Of a stretch of DNA of 64,000 nt, positions 1 through 8,250 are shown piece by piece. How positions within the stretch are numbered: the stretch's first letter is position 1; each line of letters begins with the position of its first letter. This DNA comes from Arthrobacter_B sp038069765 (lineage in GTDB: Bacteria > Actinomycetota > Actinomycetes > Actinomycetales > Micrococcaceae). The translations under genes were made by a program, and so were the position numbers. The notes under the pieces were generated by a model. That model was given only the letters and a program-made list of their open reading frames with translations, did not search any database and was not told where the DNA came from. The stretch lies in contig NZ_JBBPFS010000001.1 in the NCBI RefSeq assembly GCF_038069765.1, forward strand, positions 558,001 to 622,000, in the 5' to 3' direction.

Positions 1-62
1 GTGAAGATTTCTTCGGCTAGCTGCGCGGCTTCGCGCAGATCCTCATCGAGTTCGAACTGCAT
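1..62 (-). CDS. Acyl-CoA dehydrogenase, N-terminus only (cut by window edge)
   Basis: Only the first 20 codons are inside the window. Read on the minus strand from an ATG at 62, the peptide begins MQFELDEDLREAAQLAEEIF, the usual opening of an acyl-CoA dehydrogenase N-terminal helix. The start overlaps the 3' end of the upstream dehydrogenase gene by 20 bases, with a purine-rich GAAAGAAGA stretch before it. Two adjacent dehydrogenases behind ltp2 and chsH genes match the FadE28/FadE29 arrangement of steroid degraders, where two different subunits form one heterotetramer. The rest of the gene must lie left of the window. Family call is reasonable; subunit identity is inference. Confidence 0.6.
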   Translation of the reverse strand, partial: MQFELDEDLREAAQLAEEIF

Positions 63-1260
63 GCGCGTCTTCTTTCTTCTCTTGGCGGCGTGCCGCCAGT
101 GTCATTCCCAGTGCCTTGGCAGCAACGATGTCCCGCAGGACCTCGTTGCTGCCCCCGCCGAAGGTGTTGTTCTGTGCCCGGCGCGCCAGGGTCTCGACGC
201 GGCCGGAAATAGCAGCTCCCGGGGAGCCGGCCCGCAGCAGCCCCGCCACGCCGAGGACTTCCTGCAGCTTGCCGTAGACCTCCACCACGGTTTCGGTGCC
301 GATCACCTTCGCCGCCGCTGCCTCGCCGCCGCCGAGAGTCCCGGCCGCGACATCGGCCACCAGCCGCAGGTTTACCAGCTCCGCCGCCGAGAGCAGGGCA
401 TACACCTCGGCCAGCGTCGACCGGACCCACGGCAGGTCTATGACACAGCCGGAGCCGAGCGGTTCCGCGCGGGCCCACTCAACGACCTGGCCGAAAACCT
501 CGTTGGCAATGCCGCCGCGGGCTGCCAGCGCCACCCGCTCATGGTTGAGCTGGTTCGTAATCATCCGCCAGCCGCCGTTCAGCTCGCCGACAACGTTGCT
601 GAGCGGAATCCGCACGTCCTGGTAATAGGTGGCTGCGGTGCTGATGCCGCCGACGGTGTGGATCTCGGTGGCGGAAAAGCCCGGAGCCGAGGTGGGCACC
701 ATGACCACTGAGATGCCCTTGTGGCGCGGAGCGTCGGGGTCGGTGCGCACGGCCAGCCAGATCCAGTCCGCGAAGATACCGGCGCTGGTGAAGAGCTTGT
801 TGCCGTTGATGACCATTTCGTCCCCCGCAATCCGGCCCGAGGTGCGCAGTGACGCAAGGTCGGTGCCCGCTCCGGGTTCGGAGTAGCCGATGGCGAAGGT
901 CAGCTCGCCGGCGAGGATGGGCGGCAGGAAAAACTCCTTCTGCTCCGGGGTGCCGTATTTCATCAGTGCCGGCGCAACGGTGTTGAGACTGACCAGGGAC
1001 AGCGGCGCATTGGCGCGGATTACCTCGTCGTAGAACACGAACTGTGCCTCGGGGTCTTCGCCCCGGCCGCCGTATTCCTTGGGCCAGCCCAGGCCGAGCC
1101 AGCCGTCGGCGCCCATCTGCTTCAGGATCCGGGTGAAGGTCGGGCCGCCTTCCGTTTGGTGCACGAGGTCGCGGGCATCCTCCTCGCTGATGATCTCGGC
1201 AAAGTAGGCGCGCAGGTCAGCGCGCAGCTGCTTCGATGCCGGTGAGAGGTCGGGGTTCAT
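43..1260 (-). CDS. Acyl-CoA dehydrogenase, steroid side-chain type (ChsE-like subunit)
   Basis: 405 residues, full length for the family. The flavin/substrate loop YSEPGAGTDLA lies at about 126-136 and the C-terminal FGGGSNEVLRDIVA helix at about 374-387. This is the distal part of a coupled operon, 16 bases after the ltp2-like gene, and its 3' end overlaps the next dehydrogenase. In sterol and bile-acid degraders two such FAD subunits oxidise the short acyl-CoA side chain left at C17 to the 2-enoyl-CoA that ChsH1/ChsH2 then hydrates. The assignment to side-chain rather than ring oxidation rests mainly on its neighbours. The last ~15 residues are charged and overlap the next gene. Confidence 0.8.
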   Translation of the reverse strand: MNPDLSPASKQLRADLRAYFAEIISEEDARDLVHQTEGGPTFTRILKQMGADGWLGLGWPKEYGGRGEDPEAQFVFYDEVIRANAPLSLVSLNTVAPALMKYGTPEQKEFFLPPILAGELTFAIGYSEPGAGTDLASLRTSGRIAGDEMVINGNKLFTSAGIFADWIWLAVRTDPDAPRHKGISVVMVPTSAPGFSATEIHTVGGISTAATYYQDVRIPLSNVVGELNGGWRMITNQLNHERVALAARGGIANEVFGQVVEWARAEPLGSGCVIDLPWVRSTLAEVYALLSAAELVNLRLVADVAAGTLGGGEAAAAKVIGTETVVEVYGKLQEVLGVAGLLRAGSPGAAISGRVETLARRAQNNTFGGGSNEVLRDIVAAKALGMTLAARRQEKKEDAHAVRTR

Positions 1261-1276
1261 TTTTCACTCCTGTAGC

Positions 1277-2455
1277 TCAATGGTCGGTGGCAAGTATGAG
1301 GGCGCTGTGCGGCACGGGGGATCCGCCGGTAACGAGCACGTTTGAGAGGGCCTTCTCCGGCTGGTTGGTCGAGGTGCCGCGGATCAGGCGCACGCCTTCG
1401 GCAATGCCGTTCACGCCGTGCAGGTACCCTTCGCCCAGCTGGCCGCCGTGGGTGTTGATGGGCAGGCTGCCGGTGAGCTCGAGTGCGCCGTCGGCGATCA
1501 TGCCCTTGGCTTCCCCTCGCTTGCAGAACCCGTATTCCTCGAGCTGAAGCAGGACCATGGGCGTAAAGGCGTCGTACAGGATGGCGGCGTCGATGCCCTC
1601 GGGCCCGTGCCCGGCCTGCTGCCACAGCTGCCGGGCGACCAGCTCAACTTCCGGCATTTCGTCGATGGAGTCCCGGTAGTAGCTGGACATGGAGATCTGC
1701 TGCGGCCCGACGCCCTGCGCTGCGGCGGTGATGATGGCCGGCGGATGCGGCAGATCGCGGGCACGCTCGGCACTCACGATGACCAGCGCCTGCCCGCCGT
1801 CGGTTTCCTGGCAGCAGTCCAGCAGACGCAGCGGATCGGCGATAAACCGCGAGGCCTGATGGTCTTCGATCGTGATGGGCCGGTTGTGGAACCAGGCCTT
1901 AGGATTCCTGGCGGCATGCTTGCGCGACAACACGGAGATCTGGCCGAAATCGGCACTGGTGACCCCAAACTCCTGCATGTACCGCCGGGCCAGGAAGGCC
2001 TCCTGCGCCGCCGGGGTCAGCAGGCCGTAGGGATTAATCCAGTTGCGGTACTCCTGGTCTGTGGTGCTGGCATAGGCGAACTGGGGCGGGCCGGAGCCGA
2101 AACGGTGGCCGGAGCGCTCGTTGAAGGCGCGGTAAACGACGACGACGTCGGCAACGCCGCTGGCCACTGCCAGCGCCGCCTGCTGCACGGGCGCACAGGC
2201 CCCGCCGCCGCCGTGCGGGATGCGGCTGAAAAACTTCAGCTCCGGGATGCCGAGGGCCCGGGCTACGGCAATTTCCGGGTTGTTTTCCATGGAGAACAGG
2301 GAAAAGCCGTCAACTTCCTCCACCCCGATCTGGGCGTCGGCCAGTGCGGCGAGGACCGCTTCACAGGCGAGGCGCCACTCGCTACGGCCGGAGTCCTTGG
2401 AAAACTCAGTGGCACCAATGCCCGCGATCGCGGCGCGGCCGGAAAATCCGCTCAC
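1277..2455 (-). CDS. ltp2: Thiolase-fold steroid side-chain aldolase, Ltp2-like
   Basis: 392 residues of the SCP-x/lipid-transfer thiolase family. It opens with AIAGIGATEFSKDSGR, has a Cys in the thiolase position (HGGGGACAP, Cys about 87), and ends with the family motif NTHGGQLGEGYLHG. In characterised steroid degraders Ltp2 performs a retro-aldol cleavage of the hydroxylated C17 side-chain CoA ester, releasing propionyl-CoA and a 17-keto steroid, and needs a DUF35 partner. The GTG start overlaps the stop of chsH1 (GTGA), so it is translationally coupled to it. The gene order ligase, ChsH2, DUF35, ChsH1, Ltp2, dehydrogenases strongly supports this call. A generic acetyl-CoA acetyltransferase is less likely. 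Confidence 0.82.
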   Translation of the reverse strand: MSGFSGRAAIAGIGATEFSKDSGRSEWRLACEAVLAALADAQIGVEEVDGFSLFSMENNPEIAVARALGIPELKFFSRIPHGGGGACAPVQQAALAVASGVADVVVVYRAFNERSGHRFGSGPPQFAYASTTDQEYRNWINPYGLLTPAAQEAFLARRYMQEFGVTSADFGQISVLSRKHAARNPKAWFHNRPITIEDHQASRFIADPLRLLDCCQETDGGQALVIVSAERARDLPHPPAIITAAAQGVGPQQISMSSYYRDSIDEMPEVELVARQLWQQAGHGPEGIDAAILYDAFTPMVLLQLEEYGFCKRGEAKGMIADGALELTGSLPINTHGGQLGEGYLHGVNGIAEGVRLIRGTSTNQPEKALSNVLVTGGSPVPHSALILATDH

Positions 2456-2862
2456 GCCGCACGCTCCGTCCGCAGCTGAAGGCTGACCGTTGCCGCGAGG
2501 TGCATTCCGCGCTCATGGTTTCCCGTTACGTTCACGGTGACGGCGTCGCCGTCCCCGGCCGTGACCTCTCCGGTGAGGTGCAGGACGTCGCCCGGGTGCA
2601 GCGGCATGCCCAGGCGCAGCGACACGGAGCGCAGCCGTGCAGCGGGTCCGGCCCAGTCGGTGATGTAGCGGCTGACAACACCGTTGGACGTGTTGATGCT
2701 GATGAAGACATCGGGGGCACCGCGGCGGACGGCTGCATCCGGGTCGTGGTGCACATCCTCGAAGTCCTGCGAGGCGATGGCGCCGGCAACAATAAAGGCG
2801 CGGTCAACGGGAATCTCCAGCTCGGGGAGCAGGTCTCCCGGTGCGAAACCGTTCGTGGTCAT
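2452..2862 (-). CDS. chsH1: MaoC-like steroid enoyl-CoA hydratase subunit ChsH1
   Basis: 136-residue single hotdog (MaoC) protein. The segment SQDFEDVHHDPDAA carries Asp33 and His38. These are spaced like the catalytic Asp and His reported for mycobacterial ChsH1, which hydrates the C17 side-chain enoyl-CoA in a complex with ChsH2. It overlaps both neighbours by four bases (ATGA upstream, GTGA downstream), so stoichiometric expression with the DUF35 protein and Ltp2 is likely. Length and context fit ChsH1 better than a stand-alone hydratase. Confidence 0.85.
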   Translation of the reverse strand: MTTNGFAPGDLLPELEIPVDRAFIVAGAIASQDFEDVHHDPDAAVRRGAPDVFISINTSNGVVSRYITDWAGPAARLRSVSLRLGMPLHPGDVLHLTGEVTAGDGDAVTVNVTGNHERGMHLAATVSLQLRTERAA

Positions 2863-3347
2863 GACACTCCTTGGTGCTGTGCGTCTGGTGCGTCTTCTAG
2901 TGCTGATTCGTCTTCTGCCGCTGTTCCTTCGCTGCCCCGTGGCCGGAGCCGCAGCCGCGGCAGCATCTCGCCGCGGGCATGCTCGGCAAAAAAGACCTCC
3001 ACCGGGCAGCCGACGGCCAGCAGGTCATGGTCGGTGGGCTCGAAGTCCGCCACCAGACGCGTTCCGGTGTCGAGATCTACAAGGCCAACCAGCAGGGGAT
3101 AGGTGAAGGCGGGATCCTGGGGGTGATGCACAACGGTCCAGCTGTGCAGGGTTCCCTGCCGGTTTGACTCCACTGAGTCCCATTCGAAGGAACGGCACTT
3201 CGGGCATGTCGGCGCCGGCGGATGGCGCAGCGTGGTGCAGTCGGTGCAGCGCTGGACGACCAGGCGCCCTTCGGCGGCAGCATCGAACCAGAACACGTTG
3301 TCGTGCGTGCGCACAATGGGTGGAACTGCAGTACCCGGGGTTGTCAT
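2859..3347 (-). CDS. DUF35 zinc-ribbon/OB-fold protein (C-terminal half of ChsH2, here separate)
   Basis: 162 residues. Cys34, Cys37, Cys48 and Cys51 form a zinc ribbon (CTDC...CPKC), followed by an OB-fold segment (GTLHSWTVVHHP, then PLLVGLVDLDTGTRLVADF). In Mycobacterium the same domain is fused to the C-terminus of ChsH2 and serves as the partner Ltp2 needs for aldol cleavage. Here it is an independent gene coupled by ATGA overlaps to the MaoC gene before it and to chsH1 after it. The C-terminal ~30 residues are acidic and low in complexity. The role as Ltp2 partner is inferred from family and position. Confidence 0.83.
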   Translation of the reverse strand: MTTPGTAVPPIVRTHDNVFWFDAAAEGRLVVQRCTDCTTLRHPPAPTCPKCRSFEWDSVESNRQGTLHSWTVVHHPQDPAFTYPLLVGLVDLDTGTRLVADFEPTDHDLLAVGCPVEVFFAEHARGEMLPRLRLRPRGSEGTAAEDESALEDAPDAQHQGVS

Positions 3348-3904
3348 GAGCCCTCCTTGGGCCGGAACCGCAGCAGCGTGAAGCGCTCGGTGGTGATGGT
3401 TTCCTGGTCGGCGTCCTCGTAGCGTTTTCCGAGAATGATGAAGTAGCCCTCGCCGAGTCCCGTCTGCTTCGGTCCGGTGATGGACTCGATGGTGATGTGG
3501 CAGGTGACCTGCAGGCCCACGGTCAGTTCCCGCTCGTACTCCTGCTCCATCCGGGTGGCGACCACGGAGGTGTAGCCGGCCCGGTCAAGCAGGGACAGCA
3601 GCTCGGCGTACGGAGTCTGCTCCACGATGCCTGCCGCGCGGGCACGCTGCACCTCGCGCCACCGGCGGTATCCGGACATTACCCAGGTGGACACCATGGC
3701 CGGGGGAGCGATGATGCCGCTGCGGCCGCTTTCCCGTGCCGCCGCCTCATCGACGTAGACCGGGTTGCGGTCATCCAGGGCTTCGGCCCAGTTCCGGATC
3801 ATCGCTTCCGAGACCCCGTACCGCGCCATCCGGGGCGGCTCGGCGACGGTTCCGACAAATCGCTGCAGCGCCTCAGCGCTCAGTACCTGCTCCGCCGTCG
3901 TCAT
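3344..3904 (-). CDS. MaoC-like subunit equivalent to the N-terminal half of ChsH2
   Basis: 186-residue hotdog protein with the start chosen at 3904. There its ATG overlaps the ligase stop (ATGA), and an upstream in-frame extension has no family character. The hydratase motif region reads ALDDRNPVYVDEAAA: Tyr50 sits where a catalytic His would be. This fits a structural, acyl-CoA-binding partner, with ChsH1 providing catalysis. It lacks the DUF35 tail found in mycobacterial ChsH2, which is encoded by the next gene. Together the three small proteins should form the hydratase/aldolase complex for steroid side chains. Confidence 0.8.
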   Translation of the reverse strand: MTTAEQVLSAEALQRFVGTVAEPPRMARYGVSEAMIRNWAEALDDRNPVYVDEAAARESGRSGIIAPPAMVSTWVMSGYRRWREVQRARAAGIVEQTPYAELLSLLDRAGYTSVVATRMEQEYERELTVGLQVTCHITIESITGPKQTGLGEGYFIILGKRYEDADQETITTERFTLLRFRPKEGS

Positions 3905-5613
3905 CGGGCACCGGCCCCTACGGTGCCAACGGCCCCCACGAGTGCCTGCGATGCTGCCGGCAGGGAATTGATCCGGCCCGCGGCAATGAATTCGGCCCGA
4001 ATGGCTTCGCGGTGTTCTTCTTCCAGGGGAATGAAGGCGCTGCTGCGGTTCCGCGCCCACCAGACATTCTCTGCTTCCCAGGCCACCCTGCGCAGCGGAG
4101 CCTTGTCGATTTTGGCGTTGGCCGTTGTGGGGGCTTCATCAACAACACGCACAAAGGTTGGGCGCCACTTGGTGCCCAGATCAGGCTGGGCAGCCAGGAA
4201 GTCTGCCAGATCGACGGGGTCGAATTCGGCACCCGGATTGAGCACCACGGTGCACATGAGCTGATCGCCTGTGCGGGGATCGGGTACCGCATAGGCATGG
4301 ACACCGGAGATTGACGGGTGCCGGGAGATGATGCGCTCAATGGGGGCGGTGCCAAAGTTTTCACCGTCCACCCGGAGCCAGTCCGAGGTCCGGCCGCCGA
4401 AGTAGAAGTAGCCCTCCTCGTCGCGGTATCCCAGATCCCCGGTCCAGAAGTCGTCCCCGCCGAAACGCAGCCGATCGGCCATTGCCTCCGGGTTCTTGTA
4501 GTACCCCTCAAAGCGTGGCCCGGCCCCGACCACCACAATCTCACCGGTGGCTTCCTCGGCGTTGAGCAGGCGCCCGGTGCCGTCGAACTGCGCCCGGGGG
4601 CATTCGGCGCCGTCGTCGGAGCGGATCTCCACCGTCATGCCCGCAGCGGGAAGTCCGAGCGCACCGCTGGGTGTGCCCGGGACGGGGACGATGCGGATGA
4701 TGCCCTCGCTGGATCCAAACCCTTCACGGACCTCACATCCGAACCGCTTTCGGAAGGCTTCCGCTTCCGCCGGGGACGCTTCAGAGCCGAAGACTGACTC
4801 GAGGGAGTTCTCAGCATCGGCCGGGTCTTCCGGCTGGGCGAGAATGTAGCTCAGCACGCGCCCGACATAGTTCACGAAGGTCACTTTGTTCTCCCGGATG
4901 TCGCGGGAGAACCGGCTGGCCGAAAACTTGCGCACCATGACAACGGTGGCGCCGGCCTCGGCTGCGGTTGCCAGGTTCATCATGATGCCGTGGCCGTGGA
5001 ACAGCGGCAGGTGCAGGTAGCTGACCGATCCGCGGTGCAGCGAAATCCGGTCCTTCAGGCTGGGCGTCACGGTGCCAAGCCGGCCCTGGGTGCAGATCAC
5101 GGCTTTGGGCGCTCCGGTGGACCCGGAGCTGAACAGCAGGAGATAGATTGCGGACGGGTCCGGGATCACCGCGGGCAGGGGAGCCCCGGAATGGCCTGCC
5201 AGCAGCTCTGTATATGCGGGGGACTCCACATCGAAGATACGGTCCGCGGGGACCGGCAGTTCGGGACGGTCATCTGCCGCCAGATAGAGGGGCTCGCTCA
5301 CCAGCAGATCGCAGTCGGCATGCATCATGTCGTGTGTGAGCTCGGCGCCGCGCCGCGTGGGATTAATGCCGACGACGACGTCGCCGCTCAGCGCTGCGGC
5401 AAGCAGCCAGAAAACGTAATCGGGGGTGTTCTGCAGCAGGATCCCAACATGGACCTGGCTCCGTCCGGCACCCGGCGTGATCGTTCCAAGAACGGCGGCC
5501 CGGGCCGAGGCCTCGTTGATCACCTCTGCCCAGCTCCAGCTCCGGCCTTCGAAACGCAGCCCCTCATGCTCATCCTGTGCGCGGGTTCTCACCACTTCTG
5601 CGTACGTTCGCAC
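3901..5613 (-). CDS. Steroid side-chain acyl-CoA ligase (ANL superfamily, FadD17/FadD19-like)
   Basis: 570 residues from a GTG at 5613 preceded by AAGGAG at 5622-5627; the longer open frame upstream has no family similarity. Motifs: phosphate loop LLLFSSGSTGAPKAVI, FGSSEGIIRI, FWTGDLGYRDEEG, hinge GGRTSDWLRVDGEN, and a C-terminal lysine in ANAKIDKAPLRR. It adenylates a carboxylic acid and transfers it to CoA; heading a ChsH/Ltp2 operon, its substrate is probably a steroid side-chain carboxylate (cholesterol-, sitosterol- or bile-acid-derived). It is divergent from the IclR gene, with a palindrome between them. Exact substrate cannot be read from sequence. Confidence 0.82.
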   Translation of the reverse strand: MRTYAEVVRTRAQDEHEGLRFEGRSWSWAEVINEASARAAVLGTITPGAGRSQVHVGILLQNTPDYVFWLLAAALSGDVVVGINPTRRGAELTHDMMHADCDLLVSEPLYLAADDRPELPVPADRIFDVESPAYTELLAGHSGAPLPAVIPDPSAIYLLLFSSGSTGAPKAVICTQGRLGTVTPSLKDRISLHRGSVSYLHLPLFHGHGIMMNLATAAEAGATVVMVRKFSASRFSRDIRENKVTFVNYVGRVLSYILAQPEDPADAENSLESVFGSEASPAEAEAFRKRFGCEVREGFGSSEGIIRIVPVPGTPSGALGLPAAGMTVEIRSDDGAECPRAQFDGTGRLLNAEEATGEIVVVGAGPRFEGYYKNPEAMADRLRFGGDDFWTGDLGYRDEEGYFYFGGRTSDWLRVDGENFGTAPIERIISRHPSISGVHAYAVPDPRTGDQLMCTVVLNPGAEFDPVDLADFLAAQPDLGTKWRPTFVRVVDEAPTTANAKIDKAPLRRVAWEAENVWWARNRSSAFIPLEEEHREAIRAEFIAAGRINSLPAASQALVGAVGTVGAGAR

Positions 5614-5684
5614 CGCATCTTCTCCTTGTTGTCCCAGCGTTTGGGTCCACGCTAGGTGAACTTCAGCCCCGCTCCGCCGCTGTC

Positions 5685-5710
5685 CCACCCAGTGGAATCC
5701 CACTGGGTGG
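5685..5710. promoter_or_regulatory. Palindrome, probable IclR-family operator
   Basis: CCACCCAGTGG, four bases, then CCACTGGGTGG: a perfect 11-bp inverted repeat in the 139-bp region between the ligase operon and the iclR gene. IclR-family regulators commonly bind such palindromes in the divergent region they share with their target. No copy of the KstR2-like motif is this clear here, suggesting the side-chain operon has its own control. Confidence 0.65.
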
Positions 5711-5752
5711 AATCGGACCGGCACCGGGCCTGCCGCGCGGCAGGCTGTACCC

Positions 5753-6538
5753 ATGACTGATGCACAGCCGTTTGATGAGGCCCTGCGGGAAGACGCAGGA
5801 CCCCGCAGCGGTGTTCTGGAACGCGTCACCCTGATCATGGACTGCCTGGGCGAGGCCCCCGGCCATCTCGTGCTTGAAGATGTAGCCGCCATCACCGGCC
5901 TTGCGCGGTCCACAACTTTCCGTTTGCTCCGCCAGCTGGCGGACCTGGGCTGGGTGAGCCACGACGCCGGGGGTTATGTGCTCGGACCGCGTTTGGCATA
6001 CCGCGGTGTGTTGTCGGATTTTGACGGACTTCGCGAGGCCGCGTCACCGGTACTGGGTGAGCTGGCGGCTGCCACCGGCTTCACTGCGCATCTGGGAATC
6101 ATGCACCGCGGATTTGTGGACTACGTGGACAGAACGGGCGTTGGAGCGCGGTCAAGCGTGCCAACCCGGATCGGAACGAGGATTTATGCCCCGGAATCAA
6201 CCTCGGGCATGGCGATGCTTGCCTGGCTGGACCGCGAGGAAGTCGACGCCGTCATTGAGCTCGCCGGCGTGAACCGGCCGGGCGGCCGCGACGAGCTCCA
6301 CCGGGAACTTGCCGCTGTTCGGCGGCGCGGGGGCCTGGCCTGCCGGGACGGCAGCCGCCATGCCAGCGGTGTCAGCTCGGTGGGCGCTGCAATCATGGGT
6401 CCGGGGGGACCGGTCGGCGCAGTGTCCGTTGCCCACCGGGGAGCCATCCCGGAGCAGGTCACCGGGCCGCTGGTACTGCAGGCCGCCGCGGCCATCGGTG
6501 CCGGGCTCGGCAACGGGGCGGCGGGCGGGCCGCGGTGA
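5753..6538 (+). CDS. IclR-family transcriptional regulator
   Basis: 261 residues. An N-terminal winged helix-turn-helix (about 20-85, with LEDVAAITGLARSTTFRLLR) is followed by the IclR effector domain (about 90-250, with TGFTAHLGIMHRG and the PESTSGMAMLAWL segment). Its gene is divergent from the ligase-chsH-ltp2 operon, and the palindrome at 5685-5710 sits between them, so it most likely controls that operon and itself. The ligand would plausibly be a steroid or its CoA ester. The ribosome binding site before the ATG is weak. Confidence 0.88.
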   Translation: MTDAQPFDEALREDAGPRSGVLERVTLIMDCLGEAPGHLVLEDVAAITGLARSTTFRLLRQLADLGWVSHDAGGYVLGPRLAYRGVLSDFDGLREAASPVLGELAAATGFTAHLGIMHRGFVDYVDRTGVGARSSVPTRIGTRIYAPESTSGMAMLAWLDREEVDAVIELAGVNRPGGRDELHRELAAVRRRGGLACRDGSRHASGVSSVGAAIMGPGGPVGAVSVAHRGAIPEQVTGPLVLQAAAAIGAGLGNGAAGGPR

Positions 6539-6564
6539 AGTCCCGGCAGCAGCTCTGTTACCGT

Positions 6565-6581
6565 AACCAAACGAGCGCTAG
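6565..6581 (-). promoter_or_regulatory. KstR2-like operator candidate, upstream of the 6610 operon
   Basis: On the minus strand this reads CTAGCGCTCGTTTGGTT, close to the motif CTAGCGTTTGCTTGGTA repeated elsewhere in the window. It lies 28 bases before the ATG at 6610. It is the most diverged of the copies, so confidence is moderate. Confidence 0.5.
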
Positions 6582-6609
6582 CCATAGAAGCGCCGGACAA
6601 AGGAGTCCC

Positions 6610-7377
6610 ATGCTCGCCGAGATGGCCTTTTTTTCATTTGTCGAACTCACGGACGCCTCATCGCACGGCGCCTACAACCGCTGGCATCAACTCGACCACC
6701 GGCCGGAAAACCTCGCCCTTCCCGGCGTGGCCTGGGGGGACCGCTGGGCGCGCACCGGCAAGGAGGCGGACCCCGTTCGGGGAACCGCCGTGGACGGCAC
6801 GGACTACGTGGCTATGTATTGGTTCCGGGCACCCGTGGAGGAGAGCATCGCGGCCTGGGACCGTCTGGGTGAAGCTTCGTTCCAATGGGGGCGCGGCCCC
6901 ATCATTCCGGGAGTCCGGCGGCCGCTTCTCGGATTCTTTCGGCCGGTCAAGGGCTATGCAGCGGCAAGGGTGCTGGTCGATCCGGATGTCCTGCCCTACC
7001 GTCCCAACCGCGGACTGCACCTGACCCTGACGCGCCATCCCGAGCCCCACAGCCGGGAGGCACACACAGCCTTCGCCTGGGAAGATACCCGCCTTATTCC
7101 GGAACTGCTCAGCGTAGACGGAGTGGCCGGGGCCTGGACGTTCTCATTCAGCCATCCGCAGCAGCACGGCACCCTGCCGTTCAAAGGTTCAGTGTCCGAG
7201 CCTCCCGGCGGCCTGCGGATCCGGATGCTCTACTTGGACGAAGATCCGGGCCCGGTCTCCCGGGACGTCGCACGGGCGGAACAGGCCCTCAGCACCGCAC
7301 CGGACGCCCCGCGGAACACTGGCGAAGTACTGTTCGCGTCGCCGCTGCAGACCATCATTCCGTGGCAGGACTGGTAG
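6610..7377 (+). CDS. Unrecognised protein in steroid gene cluster
   Basis: 255 residues, start at ATG 6610 behind AAAGGAG. No family could be named. It opens with MAFFSFVELTDAS and YNRWHQLDHRPENL; the WH..DH.PE pattern resembles dimeric alpha/beta-barrel (EthD-like) proteins, and a second similar half may follow (LHLTLTRHPEPHSREAH from about 138). No signal peptide or membrane segment is seen. A KstR2-like motif lies 28 bases upstream and a crotonase gene 62 bases downstream, so co-regulation with steroid degradation is likely. Possible roles are an enzyme on a CoA intermediate or a small-molecule binder; nothing stronger can be said. Confidence 0.6.
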   Translation: MLAEMAFFSFVELTDASSHGAYNRWHQLDHRPENLALPGVAWGDRWARTGKEADPVRGTAVDGTDYVAMYWFRAPVEESIAAWDRLGEASFQWGRGPIIPGVRRPLLGFFRPVKGYAAARVLVDPDVLPYRPNRGLHLTLTRHPEPHSREAHTAFAWEDTRLIPELLSVDGVAGAWTFSFSHPQQHGTLPFKGSVSEPPGGLRIRMLYLDEDPGPVSRDVARAEQALSTAPDAPRNTGEVLFASPLQTIIPWQDW

Positions 7378-7439
7378 CTTTCCCGTCCGTCCCCGTCCAC
7401 CGGACACCATCACCAGCATCTCAACCGAAGGGAGCGCAC

Positions 7440-8213
7440 ATGGCGCTAACAGATTCCACCGACAGCCTCGTCAGCACCGAATCGCGCCAGGGGGTGGTGT
7501 GGCTGCGCTTCAATCGGCCGGACACCCTCAACGCGGTCTCTACCGCAGCACTTGCGGAACTCGCCGCAGCCCTTGAATCGTCCCGGGATGCGGACGCCGT
7601 CGTCATCACCGGAGCGGGCCGCGCCTTCTGTACCGGCGCCGATCTTGGCACCGACGTTACGGGAGCCACCGTTGCCGCTGCTGCCGACGCGGTCTCCCTG
7701 ATTGCGGAGATCCCCGCACCGGTGATCGCCGCCGTGAACGGGCCGGCTGCAGGTGTGGGCGCTTCCCTTGCCTTTGCCTGCGACCTGGTGCTGGCTGCGG
7801 AATCAGCCTTCTTTCTCCTTCCCTTCCTGCCCCTGGGCCTGGTGCCCGACGGCGGGGCAACCCACGCCGTCGTGACCGGCGCCGGCCGGATTCGGGCCGC
7901 CCGCATGGCGTTTGGCGGAGAACGGATTCCCGCGGCCCTCGCCGCCGAATGGGGACTGGTAGGGGAAGTGGTTCCCGATGCTCAACTGGGTTCCCGGGTC
8001 GACGACGTCGTCGCGCGGCTGTGCTCCGCGCCTCGAGCGGCAGTATCGGAAACCAAGCGCCTGCTGCGGGCCGCGGAGGCTCCCGCCCTGCAGTCCGCCC
8101 TGGAGCGGGAGCTCGAGATTCAGTCGGACCTGCTGGGCAGACAGGAGTACGCACGGGCCCGCACAGGGTTCCTGGCCCGGAAACCGGTGGATTTCCGCGG
8201 CGAGCGCGGCTGA
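7440..8213 (+). CDS. Enoyl-CoA hydratase/isomerase (crotonase family)
   Basis: 257 residues with an ATG at 7440 preceded by AAGGGAG. Crotonase features: LRFNRPDTLNAV near the N-terminus, oxyanion loop segments GAGRAFCTGADLG and NGPAAGVGASLAFACDLVLA, and LGLVPDGGATHAVV. The VPDGG pattern with Asp rather than Glu is more like PaaG/ECI-type isomerases than classical hydratases, so double-bond isomerisation is possible. It sits between the unrecognised 6610 gene and a metallo-hydrolase gene in what looks like one operon. The substrate is presumably a steroid-derived acyl-CoA, by context only. Confidence 0.8.
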   Translation: MALTDSTDSLVSTESRQGVVWLRFNRPDTLNAVSTAALAELAAALESSRDADAVVITGAGRAFCTGADLGTDVTGATVAAAADAVSLIAEIPAPVIAAVNGPAAGVGASLAFACDLVLAAESAFFLLPFLPLGLVPDGGATHAVVTGAGRIRAARMAFGGERIPAALAAEWGLVGEVVPDAQLGSRVDDVVARLCSAPRAAVSETKRLLRAAEAPALQSALERELEIQSDLLGRQEYARARTGFLARKPVDFRGERG

Positions 8214-8250
8214 AGGCTCTCATGGATAAAGTGCCTGCAGGGCTCCGCCC

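Noticed and set aside
5640..5657. CCTAGCG seven-mer (minus strand) like the left half of the KstR2-like motif
   Set aside because: The TTGCTTGGT half is missing, so it is not listed as an operator.
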